Below, piece by piece: positions 1 to 7,917 of a stretch of 64,000 bases of DNA. The notes beneath the pieces are model-generated. The model had not been told where the DNA came from, made no database searches, and was given only the letters and a program-made list of their open reading frames with translations. Both the position numbers and the translations under genes were made by a program. The DNA lies in NCBI RefSeq assembly GCF_021021555.1, contig NZ_JAINWA010000003.1:1178001-1242000 (forward strand). Reading direction: 5' to 3'. This DNA is from Teretinema zuelzerae. GTDB taxonomy: Bacteria; Spirochaetota; Spirochaetia; Treponematales; Treponemataceae. Numbering within the stretch: position 1 is the stretch's first letter; each line of letters starts with the position of its first letter.

Positions 1-1091
1 CTCCCGTTTATTGCAGCCGTCGCGTAGTTCTGGATGAGCCAAGTAAAATAGATATCCAGATTCTCCTGCGTCGCAAGCCTTGACTCGAAGAAAAAATCCC
101 GTTGATCTTTCTGGATTACTTTTCGGAAGGGAATATAGAAGGTTCTGTCAGAAATCGTCGATTCAGTTCCGTACTGCGGTTTCAAAGGATAGTTAGAATC
201 ACAAAAGAATTTGCACTGCGGATAAAACAGACGAAGCGAGTGAGTAACGAATGGATTCACTATTCCATCCCGGCCGGTAACTCTCTTGATAGCTGCCTCA
301 TTGAAAATCGAATCCTTCCCTAGCTCATCGATTCTCAAAAACCGAATACCTGAGCTTGTAAAGAGTTCCTTTGCCAAACGTTCTTCTTTTGATGGATGAA
401 ACCAATCGGGAGGAAATGTTGCGGAATAAGATCCGAACATCTTTTCGATAAGCTTGAATACCGTGCTTTTCCCAGCATTCTTTGGCCCCACGATACTCAC
501 AAACATCTTCAGAGTTTGCCAACCAATGAGACAGGTAGCAAAGAAAAAATGCAGGAGGTTTGACGTTGCTTCATCCCCTACGCATGAATCGATATAGTCC
601 TTGATGGCTATAGTTCTAAGCCCCAAGTATTCAGATTCGAATTTCGCTCCTGTTTGGTACGTCAAACGATGAGCGATATAACGTCCGCTATCATGGATCC
701 ATTTATCCAGTCTACTTAGCGGGTCCTCGCCCCTTTCCAAAAGATTCATGAAGGCAGCAAAATTAAGTACCTTACGATTGGGCATCACTAGGAGGTGTTC
801 AGACATGTAATTCATGAACTCAACCCGCAATTCAGGAAATTGCGCTAGGAGATCCGTCGGATTCCGTGGGACGGATCCTCCAGTACAGATAACGGCTTCC
901 CTTAGAATAGTGAAGAGAACCCCCATACCAATCAAGAAATAGAGTCCGAATAAAATATGGAAGGCACGGTAACGGCCACCGCCATCTTGGGTATAGGCAT
1001 AATTGTTCGGATTCATATCTTGATTTCCCTTTTCATCCTGAGGGATAAAATTGGGAACAGGTAACCCCTCTTCCATTTCATGCCGGTACAT
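1..1091 (-). CDS. D5/P4-family primase-helicase (SF3), C-terminus cut by window edge
   Basis: I read this gene directly on the minus strand; the frame is open to the left edge, so about 363 N-terminal residues are visible. The region near positions 421-485 encodes a Walker A loop, GPKNAGKST, and the region near 320-345 a Walker B-like strand, RFLRIDE. An SDRTFYIPF segment near 130-155 supplies the arginine expected of SF3 helicases. This layout matches the helicase half of phage and plasmid primases, which open DNA at replication origins. The ATG at 1091 follows GGAGGTGATA, an excellent ribosome binding site, and overlaps the preceding gene by 14 bases. The first 100 residues do not look like a primase domain and include a hydrophobic stretch, so priming may reside in another gene. 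Confidence 0.8.
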   Translation of the reverse strand, partial: MYRHEMEEGLPVPNFIPQDEKGNQDMNPNNYAYTQDGGGRYRAFHILFGLYFLIGMGVLFTILREAVICTGGSVPRNPTDLLAQFPELRVEFMNYMSEHLLVMPNRKVLNFAAFMNLLERGEDPLSRLDKWIHDSGRYIAHRLTYQTGAKFESEYLGLRTIAIKDYIDSCVGDEATSNLLHFFFATCLIGWQTLKMFVSIVGPKNAGKSTVFKLIEKMFGSYSATFPPDWFHPSKEERLAKELFTSSGIRFLRIDELGKDSIFNEAAIKRVTGRDGIVNPFVTHSLRLFYPQCKFFCDSNYPLKPQYGTESTISDRTFYIPFRKVIQKDQRDFFFESRLATQENLDIYFTWLIQNYATAAING

Positions 1092-1404
1092 TATCACCTC
1101 CCTCATAATCATCAAAATCGGAAGGCTCATATCCAGCAAATGAACAGCAGGGTTTTACCAGCTCGAGTACGAGATTGGATCGAGAGGACTGTGCGGGAGT
1201 AGTTTCGATAAGAAAATTCTCGGCACCAAATCTTTCGCCAAACTCATGGGAAACTTGCACTGGCCTCACATATAAAACGAGATTGGGCGTGATGGGAAAA
1301 TTGTGATGTTTTACCGAGTAGAAAACACGGAAAACCCTAGATCGCTTGTAACAGCGATACACGCGAACACGCATAGACAATTTCTGGAATAGGGTACGTA
1401 TCAT
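1078..1404 (-). CDS. Hypothetical protein, 108 aa, upstream of primase-helicase
   Basis: Unrecognised basic protein beginning MIRTLFQKLS and ending in an acidic tail. The start at 1404 is chosen over an upstream ATG at 1449 because GGAGGTG lies just before it. Its 3' end overlaps the start of the primase-helicase by 14 bases, so the two are probably translationally coupled. The gene-end overlap and ribosome binding site argue that it is real. It may be an accessory replication protein, but nothing in the sequence shows this. Confidence 0.55.
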   Translation of the reverse strand: MIRTLFQKLSMRVRVYRCYKRSRVFRVFYSVKHHNFPITPNLVLYVRPVQVSHEFGERFGAENFLIETTPAQSSRSNLVLELVKPCCSFAGYEPSDFDDYEGGDNVPA

Positions 1405-1588
1405 GTACACCTCCTTGGCCACTAATCTGGCGCAAAAGGCGCACCTCAAGAAATTGAGATTGATCAGATTTATCGAAGCACTGAGTCTCTTGATTACTAT
1501 TTTTTTTGGAATTTGGAAAAATCTATAATGTAAAAATAAAGTATTGTATTATATATATTTAAGTAACAATTCAATTTAAAATTGAGAA

Positions 1589-1623
1589 AGGCTCTTTCAG
1601 TTTTTACTTCTTCGAAAGAGCCT
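1589..1623 (-). terminator. Hairpin AGGCTCTTTC / GAAAGAGCCT
   Basis: A perfect 10-bp inverted repeat (1589-1598 and 1614-1623) with a 15-base loop sits 31 bases beyond the stop of the 189-aa gene. The T-run on the minus strand is short and interrupted, so termination is likely but not certain. The AT-rich stretch 1440-1588 upstream of the 108-aa gene probably holds that gene's promoter. Confidence 0.5.
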
Positions 1624-1653
1624 TCCTGAAAAAAGATTTTATCTTTTTATTTC

Positions 1654-2223
1654 TCAAGTCTTCTTTTTAGTGTCTTTTGTGGGTAGGTGCGGCAGTACAA
1701 GTTGCAAGAAATCTCGTGTTTCATCTTGATCATCATGTCTGACCGAATGTATAGATTTTACTGTACAACTAAACTCAGTGGACTCAAATAAATCACCCCA
1801 GAAAGAATCAGGCATCCGTTTTTCAGACAGTGAATTTAATAAACTAATTACCCTTATAAAAGCTTTCTCTGAAAATTCCGGTTTTATCTTGATGCGAGGT
1901 CCATTATTGGAAGCTGTAATCTTTTGAATTACATCTTCATACGATTGAAGTTTTTGTGGGAGCGTAATTTTAATGAACTCGAGATACGGGTTCATATCCT
2001 TTTCTTCATTATTTTCGAATTCGGCTATCCCTTTACGACATAAATCACAACCTTCTAGAGCATACGCAATCGCTTCTTTCTCAGTATATTCATTTGCAAT
2101 AAATTTCTTCATGATCTCAGGTGCCAGTGGATCATATTGGATTGCATTTTGAGCGTTATAAGGGGCAACCAAATTTCTCTTCTCTTCACTTTTTTGAATT
2201 TCAGCTTTAGCGGTATTCTCCAT
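1654..2223 (-). CDS. Hypothetical protein, 189 aa
   Basis: Unrecognised, hydrophilic, lysine- and glutamate-rich protein with no signal peptide or membrane segment. One CxxC pair (CDLC, about residues 60-63) could bind metal, but no second pair is visible. Composition is AT-rich like the rest of the element and unlike the chromosome to the right. It is followed by a hairpin and lies between hsdR and the primase-helicase on the same strand. No function is proposed. Confidence 0.5.
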   Translation of the reverse strand: MENTAKAEIQKSEEKRNLVAPYNAQNAIQYDPLAPEIMKKFIANEYTEKEAIAYALEGCDLCRKGIAEFENNEEKDMNPYLEFIKITLPQKLQSYEDVIQKITASNNGPRIKIKPEFSEKAFIRVISLLNSLSEKRMPDSFWGDLFESTEFSCTVKSIHSVRHDDQDETRDFLQLVLPHLPTKDTKKKT

Positions 2224-2259
2224 AAATTCCTCTATTCCCCCCGCCTCGCCCCTCCTCGT

Positions 2260-2337
2260 CTTTCATGACTTTCCGCCGAGGGCGTAACCAGATCCGTCGA
2301 CGAAACTCATGAAAGGCGAAAAGTGGCTCGGCGGAAA
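2260..2337. repeat. Two interleaved inverted repeats (A-B-A'-B')
   Basis: CTTTCATGA at 2260-2268 is complementary to TCATGAAAG at 2307-2315, and TTTCCGCCGAG at 2270-2280 to CTCGGCGGAAA at 2327-2337. The order A-B-A'-B' cannot form two separate hairpins, but it can form an H-type pseudoknot in RNA or two alternative cruciforms. It lies in the 126-base gap between hsdR and the 189-aa gene. Confidence 0.6.
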
Positions 2338-2342
2338 ATTAT

Positions 2343-2360
2343 GCGGGCTCTACAGCCCGC
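2343..2360 (-). terminator. hsdR terminator hairpin
   Basis: GCGGGCT-loop-AGCCCGC overlaps the hsdR stop codon and is followed on the minus strand by ATAATTTT. It is a compact GC-rich hairpin in the right place for a rho-independent terminator of hsdR. Confidence 0.6.
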
Positions 2361-5300
2361 TAGTCCACTCGTTTGAAAGTACTTCGGCTTGCTTGATCAC
2401 GAGGTCAATCGCTTCCTCGGTTCGGTCGGGCGGGTACTTGTACTTGCGGAGCGTAATCCGCACCAAATTCCTGAGTTTTGCGCGTACGCTATCCCGGCGT
2501 TGCCAGTCTACCGTGGTGCTTTTCCTGAGTTTTTCCGTGATCTCATGGGCTATCTTCTTCAAGACATCATCGCCTAAATCCCGGACGGCGCTTTCGTTAT
2601 TGGCGAGGGCGTCATAAAAGGCCATTTCATCGGGGTTGAGACCGAGATCTTCCCCTCGTTTCATCCCTTCCCTGAACTCTTTGGCGAGATTGATGAGTTC
2701 CTCGATGACCTGAGCGCTCTCGATGGACCGATTTCGGTACTTTTTCAGGGTATCCATCAGCCGATCGGAGTATTTCTTCTCCTGTACGAGGTTGGTACGC
2801 ATCCGGGACTTAATCTCATCATTCATGAGCTTTTGCAGGAGCTCCACGGCAAGGTTTCGGGCGGGCATACTGCCAACTTCAGCCAAGAATTCATCAGAGA
2901 GTATCGATAAATCAGGACGGTCGAGTCCCGCGAGAGCGAAGATATTATCGATTCCCTGGGCGACGACGGCGTTATCCAGGATCTGCTTGAGAGCGTTATT
3001 CTTCTGATCTTCCGTAAGTTTTGAATCCGAGCCTGAAGCCTTCGTAATAACCGCCTTTACGGCCTGGAAAAACGCGATTTCCTCACGATTCGCACGGGCC
3101 TCATCCAGGGTCGAACAGAGGGAATGGGCCTTGCTGAGGGCGAGTACGGCATCAAAGAAACGCTTTTTCCCGTCATCGATACCCAAAACATGGTTCGCAG
3201 CGGGTACTAAAAGGGGTATCGGTTGGGCTTCATAGGCTGAATAATCGAATCCGTGGAATAATCCACGAATCACGTCGATATACTCAAGCATCATCGCATA
3301 GGCGTCATGGGTATCGACTGTCGGCTTACCCTTACCCCGTGATTGGGTATAGGTTACCAGGGCATTTCTGAGTTCATTGGCGATTCCGATATAATCGACG
3401 ACGAGACCGCCCTCTTTTCCCTTGAAAACGCGGTTAACCCGGGCAATCGCCTGCATCAGGTTATGCCCTTTCATGGGCTTATCGATATACATGGTATGGC
3501 AACATGGCGCGTCGAAGCCGGTAAGCCACATATCCCGTACTATTACGATATTGAGGGGATCAACGGGATTCTTGAAACGTTTTTCGAGTTTCTTCTTGGT
3601 TTTAGCGTTATAGATATGCGGCTGAATAAGCGGTTTATCAGAGGCTGAACCGGTCATGATGATCTTGATTCCCCCCTGTAAGGGATCTTCTGAGTGCCAT
3701 TCCGGCCTCAGCGCGACGATTTCGTTATACAAGTGGGCGCAAATTTCACGGCTCATACACACGATCATCGCTTTACCCGCGACAGATGCGGTACGTTCCT
3801 CGTAGTGCTCCACGATATCCCGCGCAACCTGTTCCAACCGGGGTTTTGCCCCAACGAGCTTTTCAAGGGCAGCCCACTTGCTCTTCGTCTGTTCCCGGGC
3901 CTTGAGATCCTCGTCATCCTCGATAATCTCGTCGATTTCGTCGTCCAGAACCGGGATTTCCGCTTCTTTCAGGTCCAACTTGGCTAGTCGGCTTTCATAA
4001 TAAATCGGAACGGTTGCGCCATCCTCCACAGCGTCCTGGATATCATAGATACTCACGTACTCGCCGAAAACCGCCACCGTATCACGATCTTCCTGGGATA
4101 CCGGCGTTCCCGTAAATCCGACGAAGGTGGCATTCGGGAGGGCATCCCGCATGTTTTTCGAGAATCCGTAGGTATATTTACCAGTTTTCCGGTTTAAGAT
4201 CGCCTTATCGCCATATTGGCTCCGATGTGCTTCATCGGCCATAACCACGAGATTATGCCGGTCGTTCAAGATGGGGAAACGATCCTCATCTTCCCGAACC
4301 TGGAACTTCTGGATGGTAGTGAAGAAGATTCCACCTGACGGCCTGGTCGAAAGGAGCTCCCGAAGATCATCCACGTCTTCAACCTGTACCGGGATCTGCT
4401 TCAACAGCATTTTCGCGCCCGTAAAAGTCTCGAAAAGCTGCCCGTCCAGATCGTTCCGGTCGGTAACCACGATGAGGGTGGGATTCTTCATCGAAGCCTG
4501 CTGTAAGAGTTTCCCCGCGAAACAGGCCATGGATATGCTTTTCCCCGACCCTTGGGTATGCCAGATCACCCCGCCCTTCTTGCAGCCAGGAACCACACGG
4601 TCAGCATAATCCGCCCGAGGCTCTGCGGCCACATCCGGGTCATTCTCGGCGGCGATTACGGTGGCCCGAACCGCCTCCCGAACGGCATGGAATTGATGGT
4701 ATCCAGCTATTTTCTTGATAATCGTGTCGCCATTAGTCTCGAATAGCACGAAATACCGGATGTAATCGAGAAGAAGCTCCTTATCAAAGAAGCCCTTAAC
4801 CAAGGTTTCAAGCTCGAAGGATAGGAGCGGACGATCATTCTCGTTTTTGATGGTCCTCCATCGCATGAACCGCTCTTCATCGGCAGTAAGGGATCCAAGC
4901 CGGGCGTTTGTCCCGTCGGAGATGATTAAGGCTTCGTTATAGATAAAAAGGTCGGAAATCTCGGCTTTATAGGTCTGAAGCTGCTGGAAAGCGGCCCAGA
5001 TATCGGCTTGCTCATCGGCGGGGTTCTTGAGTTCGATGACCGAAATGGGGAGTCCATTGATAAACACGACGATATCCGGTCGTCGCGGCTGCTTCGTCCC
5101 TTGGATTGTATACTGATTCGCGACGAGAAATTCGTTCGCATCGGTATTCGCGAAATCTATGAGCTTAACCCTATCCCCGGTTTTCCGCCCATCTTTCGCG
5201 TATTCTACCGGGACTCCATCAAGAAGCCATTCTTGAAACTGCCGATTATTCGCTATCGCGGTCAGAGCCCCGGGTTTCTGCATCCGGGCCCGAACTTCAT

Positions 5301-5493
5301 CGAGGGCATGCGTCGGGATGGAAGGATTTAACCGTTCAAGCGCGCCGATTAGGCGCTTCGGAAGCACGACCTGGTGGTAATTATCCCGTTCAGGATAATC
5401 CCCGTCATGCGCGATATCCGGCCCGAAGGCATAATCGTATCCCTGATCCCGAAACCAGGAAAGGGTAAGCTGCTCAAGTTGGTCTTCGGTCAT
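2350..5493 (-). CDS. hsdR: Type I restriction endonuclease subunit R
   Basis: This 1047-aa protein is the motor and cutting subunit of a type I restriction-modification complex, which moves along unmodified DNA using ATP and cleaves at a distance. The N-terminal nuclease motif is visible as D140 and ELK at 154-156. The SF2 helicase follows, with Walker A in WHTQGSGKS (311-319), a DEAH box near residue 415 and the TGTP motif. Length is normal for HsdR. It is on the same strand as hsdS and hsdM but separated from them by two small genes, a toxin-antitoxin pair and several kilobases, so it has its own promoter. It should work with the HsdM and HsdS of this element. Confidence 0.95.
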   Translation of the reverse strand: MTEDQLEQLTLSWFRDQGYDYAFGPDIAHDGDYPERDNYHQVVLPKRLIGALERLNPSIPTHALDEVRARMQKPGALTAIANNRQFQEWLLDGVPVEYAKDGRKTGDRVKLIDFANTDANEFLVANQYTIQGTKQPRRPDIVVFINGLPISVIELKNPADEQADIWAAFQQLQTYKAEISDLFIYNEALIISDGTNARLGSLTADEERFMRWRTIKNENDRPLLSFELETLVKGFFDKELLLDYIRYFVLFETNGDTIIKKIAGYHQFHAVREAVRATVIAAENDPDVAAEPRADYADRVVPGCKKGGVIWHTQGSGKSISMACFAGKLLQQASMKNPTLIVVTDRNDLDGQLFETFTGAKMLLKQIPVQVEDVDDLRELLSTRPSGGIFFTTIQKFQVREDEDRFPILNDRHNLVVMADEAHRSQYGDKAILNRKTGKYTYGFSKNMRDALPNATFVGFTGTPVSQEDRDTVAVFGEYVSIYDIQDAVEDGATVPIYYESRLAKLDLKEAEIPVLDDEIDEIIEDDEDLKAREQTKSKWAALEKLVGAKPRLEQVARDIVEHYEERTASVAGKAMIVCMSREICAHLYNEIVALRPEWHSEDPLQGGIKIIMTGSASDKPLIQPHIYNAKTKKKLEKRFKNPVDPLNIVIVRDMWLTGFDAPCCHTMYIDKPMKGHNLMQAIARVNRVFKGKEGGLVVDYIGIANELRNALVTYTQSRGKGKPTVDTHDAYAMMLEYIDVIRGLFHGFDYSAYEAQPIPLLVPAANHVLGIDDGKKRFFDAVLALSKAHSLCSTLDEARANREEIAFFQAVKAVITKASGSDSKLTEDQKNNALKQILDNAVVAQGIDNIFALAGLDRPDLSILSDEFLAEVGSMPARNLAVELLQKLMNDEIKSRMRTNLVQEKKYSDRLMDTLKKYRNRSIESAQVIEELINLAKEFREGMKRGEDLGLNPDEMAFYDALANNESAVRDLGDDVLKKIAHEITEKLRKSTTVDWQRRDSVRAKLRNLVRITLRKYKYPPDRTEEAIDLVIKQAEVLSNEWTSGL

Positions 5494-5598
5494 GTTTTGT
5501 TATCCCCATTTCAGGCAATATTATCTCTATTTTATCATAAAATACGGAAAAGAGAGGGAAAAGCAGAAAAGATCGAGGCAGATAGTCCTTGCAGGGGC

Positions 5599-5632
5599 AA
5601 AAAAAAGTCCTCCCGTTTTTACAGGAGGACTT
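5599..5632 (-). terminator. Rho-independent terminator after the YjzC-like gene
   Basis: AAGTCCTCC (5605-5613) pairs with GGAGGACTT (5624-5632). On the minus strand the stem is followed by an unbroken run of T. It ends the two-gene transcript of the DUF2188 and YjzC-like genes. The next ~100 bases before hsdR are AT-rich and contain TATGAT-like promoter sequence. Confidence 0.85.
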
Positions 5633-5665
5633 GCGAATTCACTTTACCTCATACCTAGTACAAGG

Positions 5666-5860
5666 TTACCGGCTAGATGAGTACACCCAGTAAGCGCCTT
5701 TACCACACGATTTTATCGGAGGAAAGGTTTCTCCAGTTTCAAGGGGTATTCGCTTCTCGTCTTGTGTCGGGGAAGGAGTTCGAGTTCCGTCGGTATAACC
5801 GTCCCAGTCATACCAAGCTTTGTAGGGGGCTTTATCGCCCGTTTTGTATCGTGTAGCCAT
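5666..5860 (-). CDS. YjzC-like small protein
   Basis: A 64-aa protein starting MATRYKTGDKAP, with a glycine- and proline-rich body. The pattern of GDKAP near the start, conserved W and Y residues, and IPLETGETFPP in the middle is that of the YjzC family, small cytoplasmic proteins of unknown function. The start at 5860 is preferred over an upstream ATG at 5896 because GGGAG precedes it and the N-terminus then matches the family. It lies one base after the DUF2188 gene and shares its terminator. Confidence 0.65.
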   Translation of the reverse strand: MATRYKTGDKAPYKAWYDWDGYTDGTRTPSPTQDEKRIPLETGETFPPIKSCGKGAYWVYSSSR

Positions 5861-5861
5861 G

Positions 5862-6104
5862 TCAGTGCTCCCGATCTTTAGGAGGGAAAGGATCATTTCC
5901 GAGAGGGATTGTATCCTTACTCCGAATACGACCGTTAAGACCTTTTGTGATCAGCTCACCTCCACCCTGATTTACAAGGTTTTGATGAGCAACGGCTAAC
6001 GCTTCTCCTTGTGTACCATGAAGGCTGGAAGCCTTCCCTGCGTCATTACGCTTGTTAACCCATGTACCGTCACTTCGACGATACACCATTCGATCATTAG
6101 CCAT
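5862..6104 (-). CDS. DUF2188 domain protein
   Basis: This 80-aa protein has the DUF2188 pattern: an N-terminal strand with a DGTWVNKR motif, ASSLHGTQGEA as the central helix start, and a C-terminal NQGGGELITKGLNGRIRSKD-type segment, here at about residues 45-64. DUF2188 proteins are small, often plasmid or stress linked, and of unknown function. It forms a short operon with the YjzC-like gene. The two together are a common bacterial pairing of small proteins, unrelated in sequence to the flanking restriction genes. Confidence 0.75.
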   Translation of the reverse strand: MANDRMVYRRSDGTWVNKRNDAGKASSLHGTQGEALAVAHQNLVNQGGGELITKGLNGRIRSKDTIPLGNDPFPPKDREH

Positions 6105-6198
6105 AAAATGGCCCCTATAAAAGGGAGCTTGACGAGTAGACCTAAAAGCGTTTACTTTTAACCTGAACTTACCGTTTTGCTCCCAGAGTAGAACAAAA

Positions 6199-6249
6199 CC
6201 GATCGACGATCGGCTCAGGCCTGAAAGTAGCAGCTTTCAGGCCTTTTTT
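6199..6249 (+). terminator. Palindrome plus strong terminator with no gene in front
   Basis: AGGCCTGAAAG (6217-6227) pairs with CTTTCAGGCCT (6234-6244), followed by six T, a strong plus-strand terminator. Just before it is a 15-base palindrome, CCGATCGACGATCGG (6199-6213). No plus-strand gene lies upstream for over 5 kb, so either a small RNA ends here or the terminator protects the toxin-antitoxin promoter from upstream transcription. Confidence 0.75.
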
Positions 6250-6319
6250 GTCCTTATTCACGAAGATAACTAATTGAACTACAAACGTCAACTTAAATAT
6301 CAATTTTTTCTCATAATAT

Positions 6320-6348
6320 TTGACAAAATGTCATAAATAGTCGATATT
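6320..6348 (+). promoter_or_regulatory. Toxin-antitoxin promoter with operator
   Basis: TTGACA at 6320-6325 and GATATT at 6343-6348 are spaced by 17 bases. The perfect palindrome TGACA-AAA-TGTCA at 6321-6333 sits on the -35 box, where bound repressor would block polymerase. The obvious repressor is the HTH protein encoded immediately downstream. Confidence 0.7.
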
Positions 6349-6369
6349 GTAAACAGGAGTGTAAATATT

Positions 6370-7560
6370 ATGATTGGGGACCGTTTACGTCAAAAGCGTA
6401 TTATTAACGGGATGTCTCTCCAGGACGTAGCAAATGAGCTGTCGAATCGGGGGAGAAAACTATCCCGAGCTATCCTTTCTAAATATGAGCTTAATCAATC
6501 CACGCCGAATGCCCTGGTGCTTCGCGATTTAGCCGCCATCTTAGGCGTAAAAACGGACTATTTTTTCTCTGAATCTGATATTTCCATAAACTGGCAAGCT
6601 TTTAGGAAGAAAGCATCTGTTACGCAGGTCACACAAGAGCGGATAAAAATTCTTGCAGGGCAAAAGGTTGAACGGTTATTACAAGTTGAGAGTGTCTGCG
6701 GCATAGAAGCAGAGAGCTCAGATCTTCCAGTATTCCGTACGATTACCACCCTGGATGAAGCTGAAGCTATCGCTGAAAAATTACGAATTCGATGGAAACT
6801 TGATGATTTGCCGATTAAATCGCTTTCGGAATTACTCGAGAGTAAGGGCATCGTATTAGTGCCTCTGCCCTCAGAAATAGCGGGTATGGATGGTCTTGTT
6901 GGTTCATTGGCAGGTGACAGAAAGATAATCGTCTATGACTTGGGAAAAAGCGTGGATCGAATCCGCCTTACCATCGCGCATGAGTTAGGTCACTTAGTTG
7001 GGGGAAATGAAGACTATAAATTAAACGAGAAGATCGCTAATCGTTTTGCGGGGGCTTTTCTTGCCCCTGCGAGGATGCTTTACCAAGACATGGGGACATC
7101 TCGTACATCATTTTCCATTCCAGAATTATGCTTACTCAAAGAGAAATATGGAATGAGTATTCAAGCGCTTACCTATCGAGCAAAGGACCTCGGAATACTA
7201 ACGGAATCGGCGTTTAAAAGTATGTTTATAAGCTTCCGAAGCAAGGGAATTAGTACTGTAGAACCCGGAATATGGAATTACCCAGAGGAACCGACTCAGA
7301 TAAAGCGTTATATTTTTCGCGCCGTTGCAGAAGGACGGATTTCAGAAACGAAAGCCCAAGAGATATATCCTGACTATCTTGAGGTGAAATCGGAGATGGA
7401 AATTGTTCCAGAATCGTCAATCCAGGCGTTCTTAGCTTTAACGCCCGATGAGCGTGAAAAACAGTTATTGTTGGCTTCAGAATCAATTGCAAGCTTTTAT
7501 GAAAAGGGCGGGGCGTTAGGCGAGTTTGACATTTTGGATGACGTGGAGGAGTATGAATAA
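6370..7560 (+). CDS. XRE regulator fused to ImmA/IrrE metallopeptidase (antitoxin-like)
   Basis: A 396-aa protein with an N-terminal XRE helix-turn-helix (about residues 3-65) and a central ImmA/IrrE peptidase domain carrying HELGH at 204-208, the HExxH zinc site. ImmA-type peptidases cleave partner repressors in response to signals; in fused forms the protein both binds DNA and carries the protease. The MazF toxin gene starts inside its last codons (8-base overlap), so this is the likely antitoxin and autoregulator of that pair. A palindrome overlaps its own promoter. The length is normal for XRE-COG2856 fusions. Confidence 0.85.
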   Translation: MIGDRLRQKRIINGMSLQDVANELSNRGRKLSRAILSKYELNQSTPNALVLRDLAAILGVKTDYFFSESDISINWQAFRKKASVTQVTQERIKILAGQKVERLLQVESVCGIEAESSDLPVFRTITTLDEAEAIAEKLRIRWKLDDLPIKSLSELLESKGIVLVPLPSEIAGMDGLVGSLAGDRKIIVYDLGKSVDRIRLTIAHELGHLVGGNEDYKLNEKIANRFAGAFLAPARMLYQDMGTSRTSFSIPELCLLKEKYGMSIQALTYRAKDLGILTESAFKSMFISFRSKGISTVEPGIWNYPEEPTQIKRYIFRAVAEGRISETKAQEIYPDYLEVKSEMEIVPESSIQAFLALTPDEREKQLLLASESIASFYEKGGALGEFDILDDVEEYE

Positions 7561-7903
7561 TCCCCGGCGAGGCGAAGTATGGTTGGTCAATTTTGATCCA
7601 ACCATAGGGTCTGAGATTAAAAAAACGAGGACTGCGGTGGTGGTGTCTTTAGACACCATCGGCCGACTCCCCCTCCGCATCGTCGTTCCAATCACAGGTT
7701 GGCAAGATGCATTCTCGAAATCACCTTGGCTTGTCCCACTAAAAAGATCCGTCACAAATGGTTTAAGAAAGGAATCAGCAGCGGATTGTTTTCAGATGAA
7801 ATCTGTATCGGAAGAAAGATTTTCAAAGAAAATCGGATCCCTATCAGAAAACGAATTGGATGGAATTTGTACCGCAATCCAAATATGCATCGGTGCGATT
7901 TAA
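7553..7903 (+). CDS. PemK/MazF-family toxin
   Basis: A 116-aa protein with the MazF signature: RRGEVWLVNFDP at the start, a GSEIKKTRTAVVVS segment carrying the substrate-loop residues, and VVPIT in the fourth strand. MazF-like toxins are sequence-specific mRNA interferases. The start at 7553 is chosen because GGAGG lies three to seven bases before it and the protein then begins exactly where family members do; the longer frame would extend into the antitoxin. It overlaps the upstream gene by eight bases, as expected for a translationally coupled toxin-antitoxin operon. Confidence 0.9.
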   Translation: MNNPRRGEVWLVNFDPTIGSEIKKTRTAVVVSLDTIGRLPLRIVVPITGWQDAFSKSPWLVPLKRSVTNGLRKESAADCFQMKSVSEERFSKKIGSLSENELDGICTAIQICIGAI

Positions 7904-7917
7904 CATAACATTCCTTA

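Noticed and set aside
102-323. 73-codon plus-strand frame at the left edge
   Set aside because: The minus strand encodes the SF3 helicase with clear motifs over the same bases.
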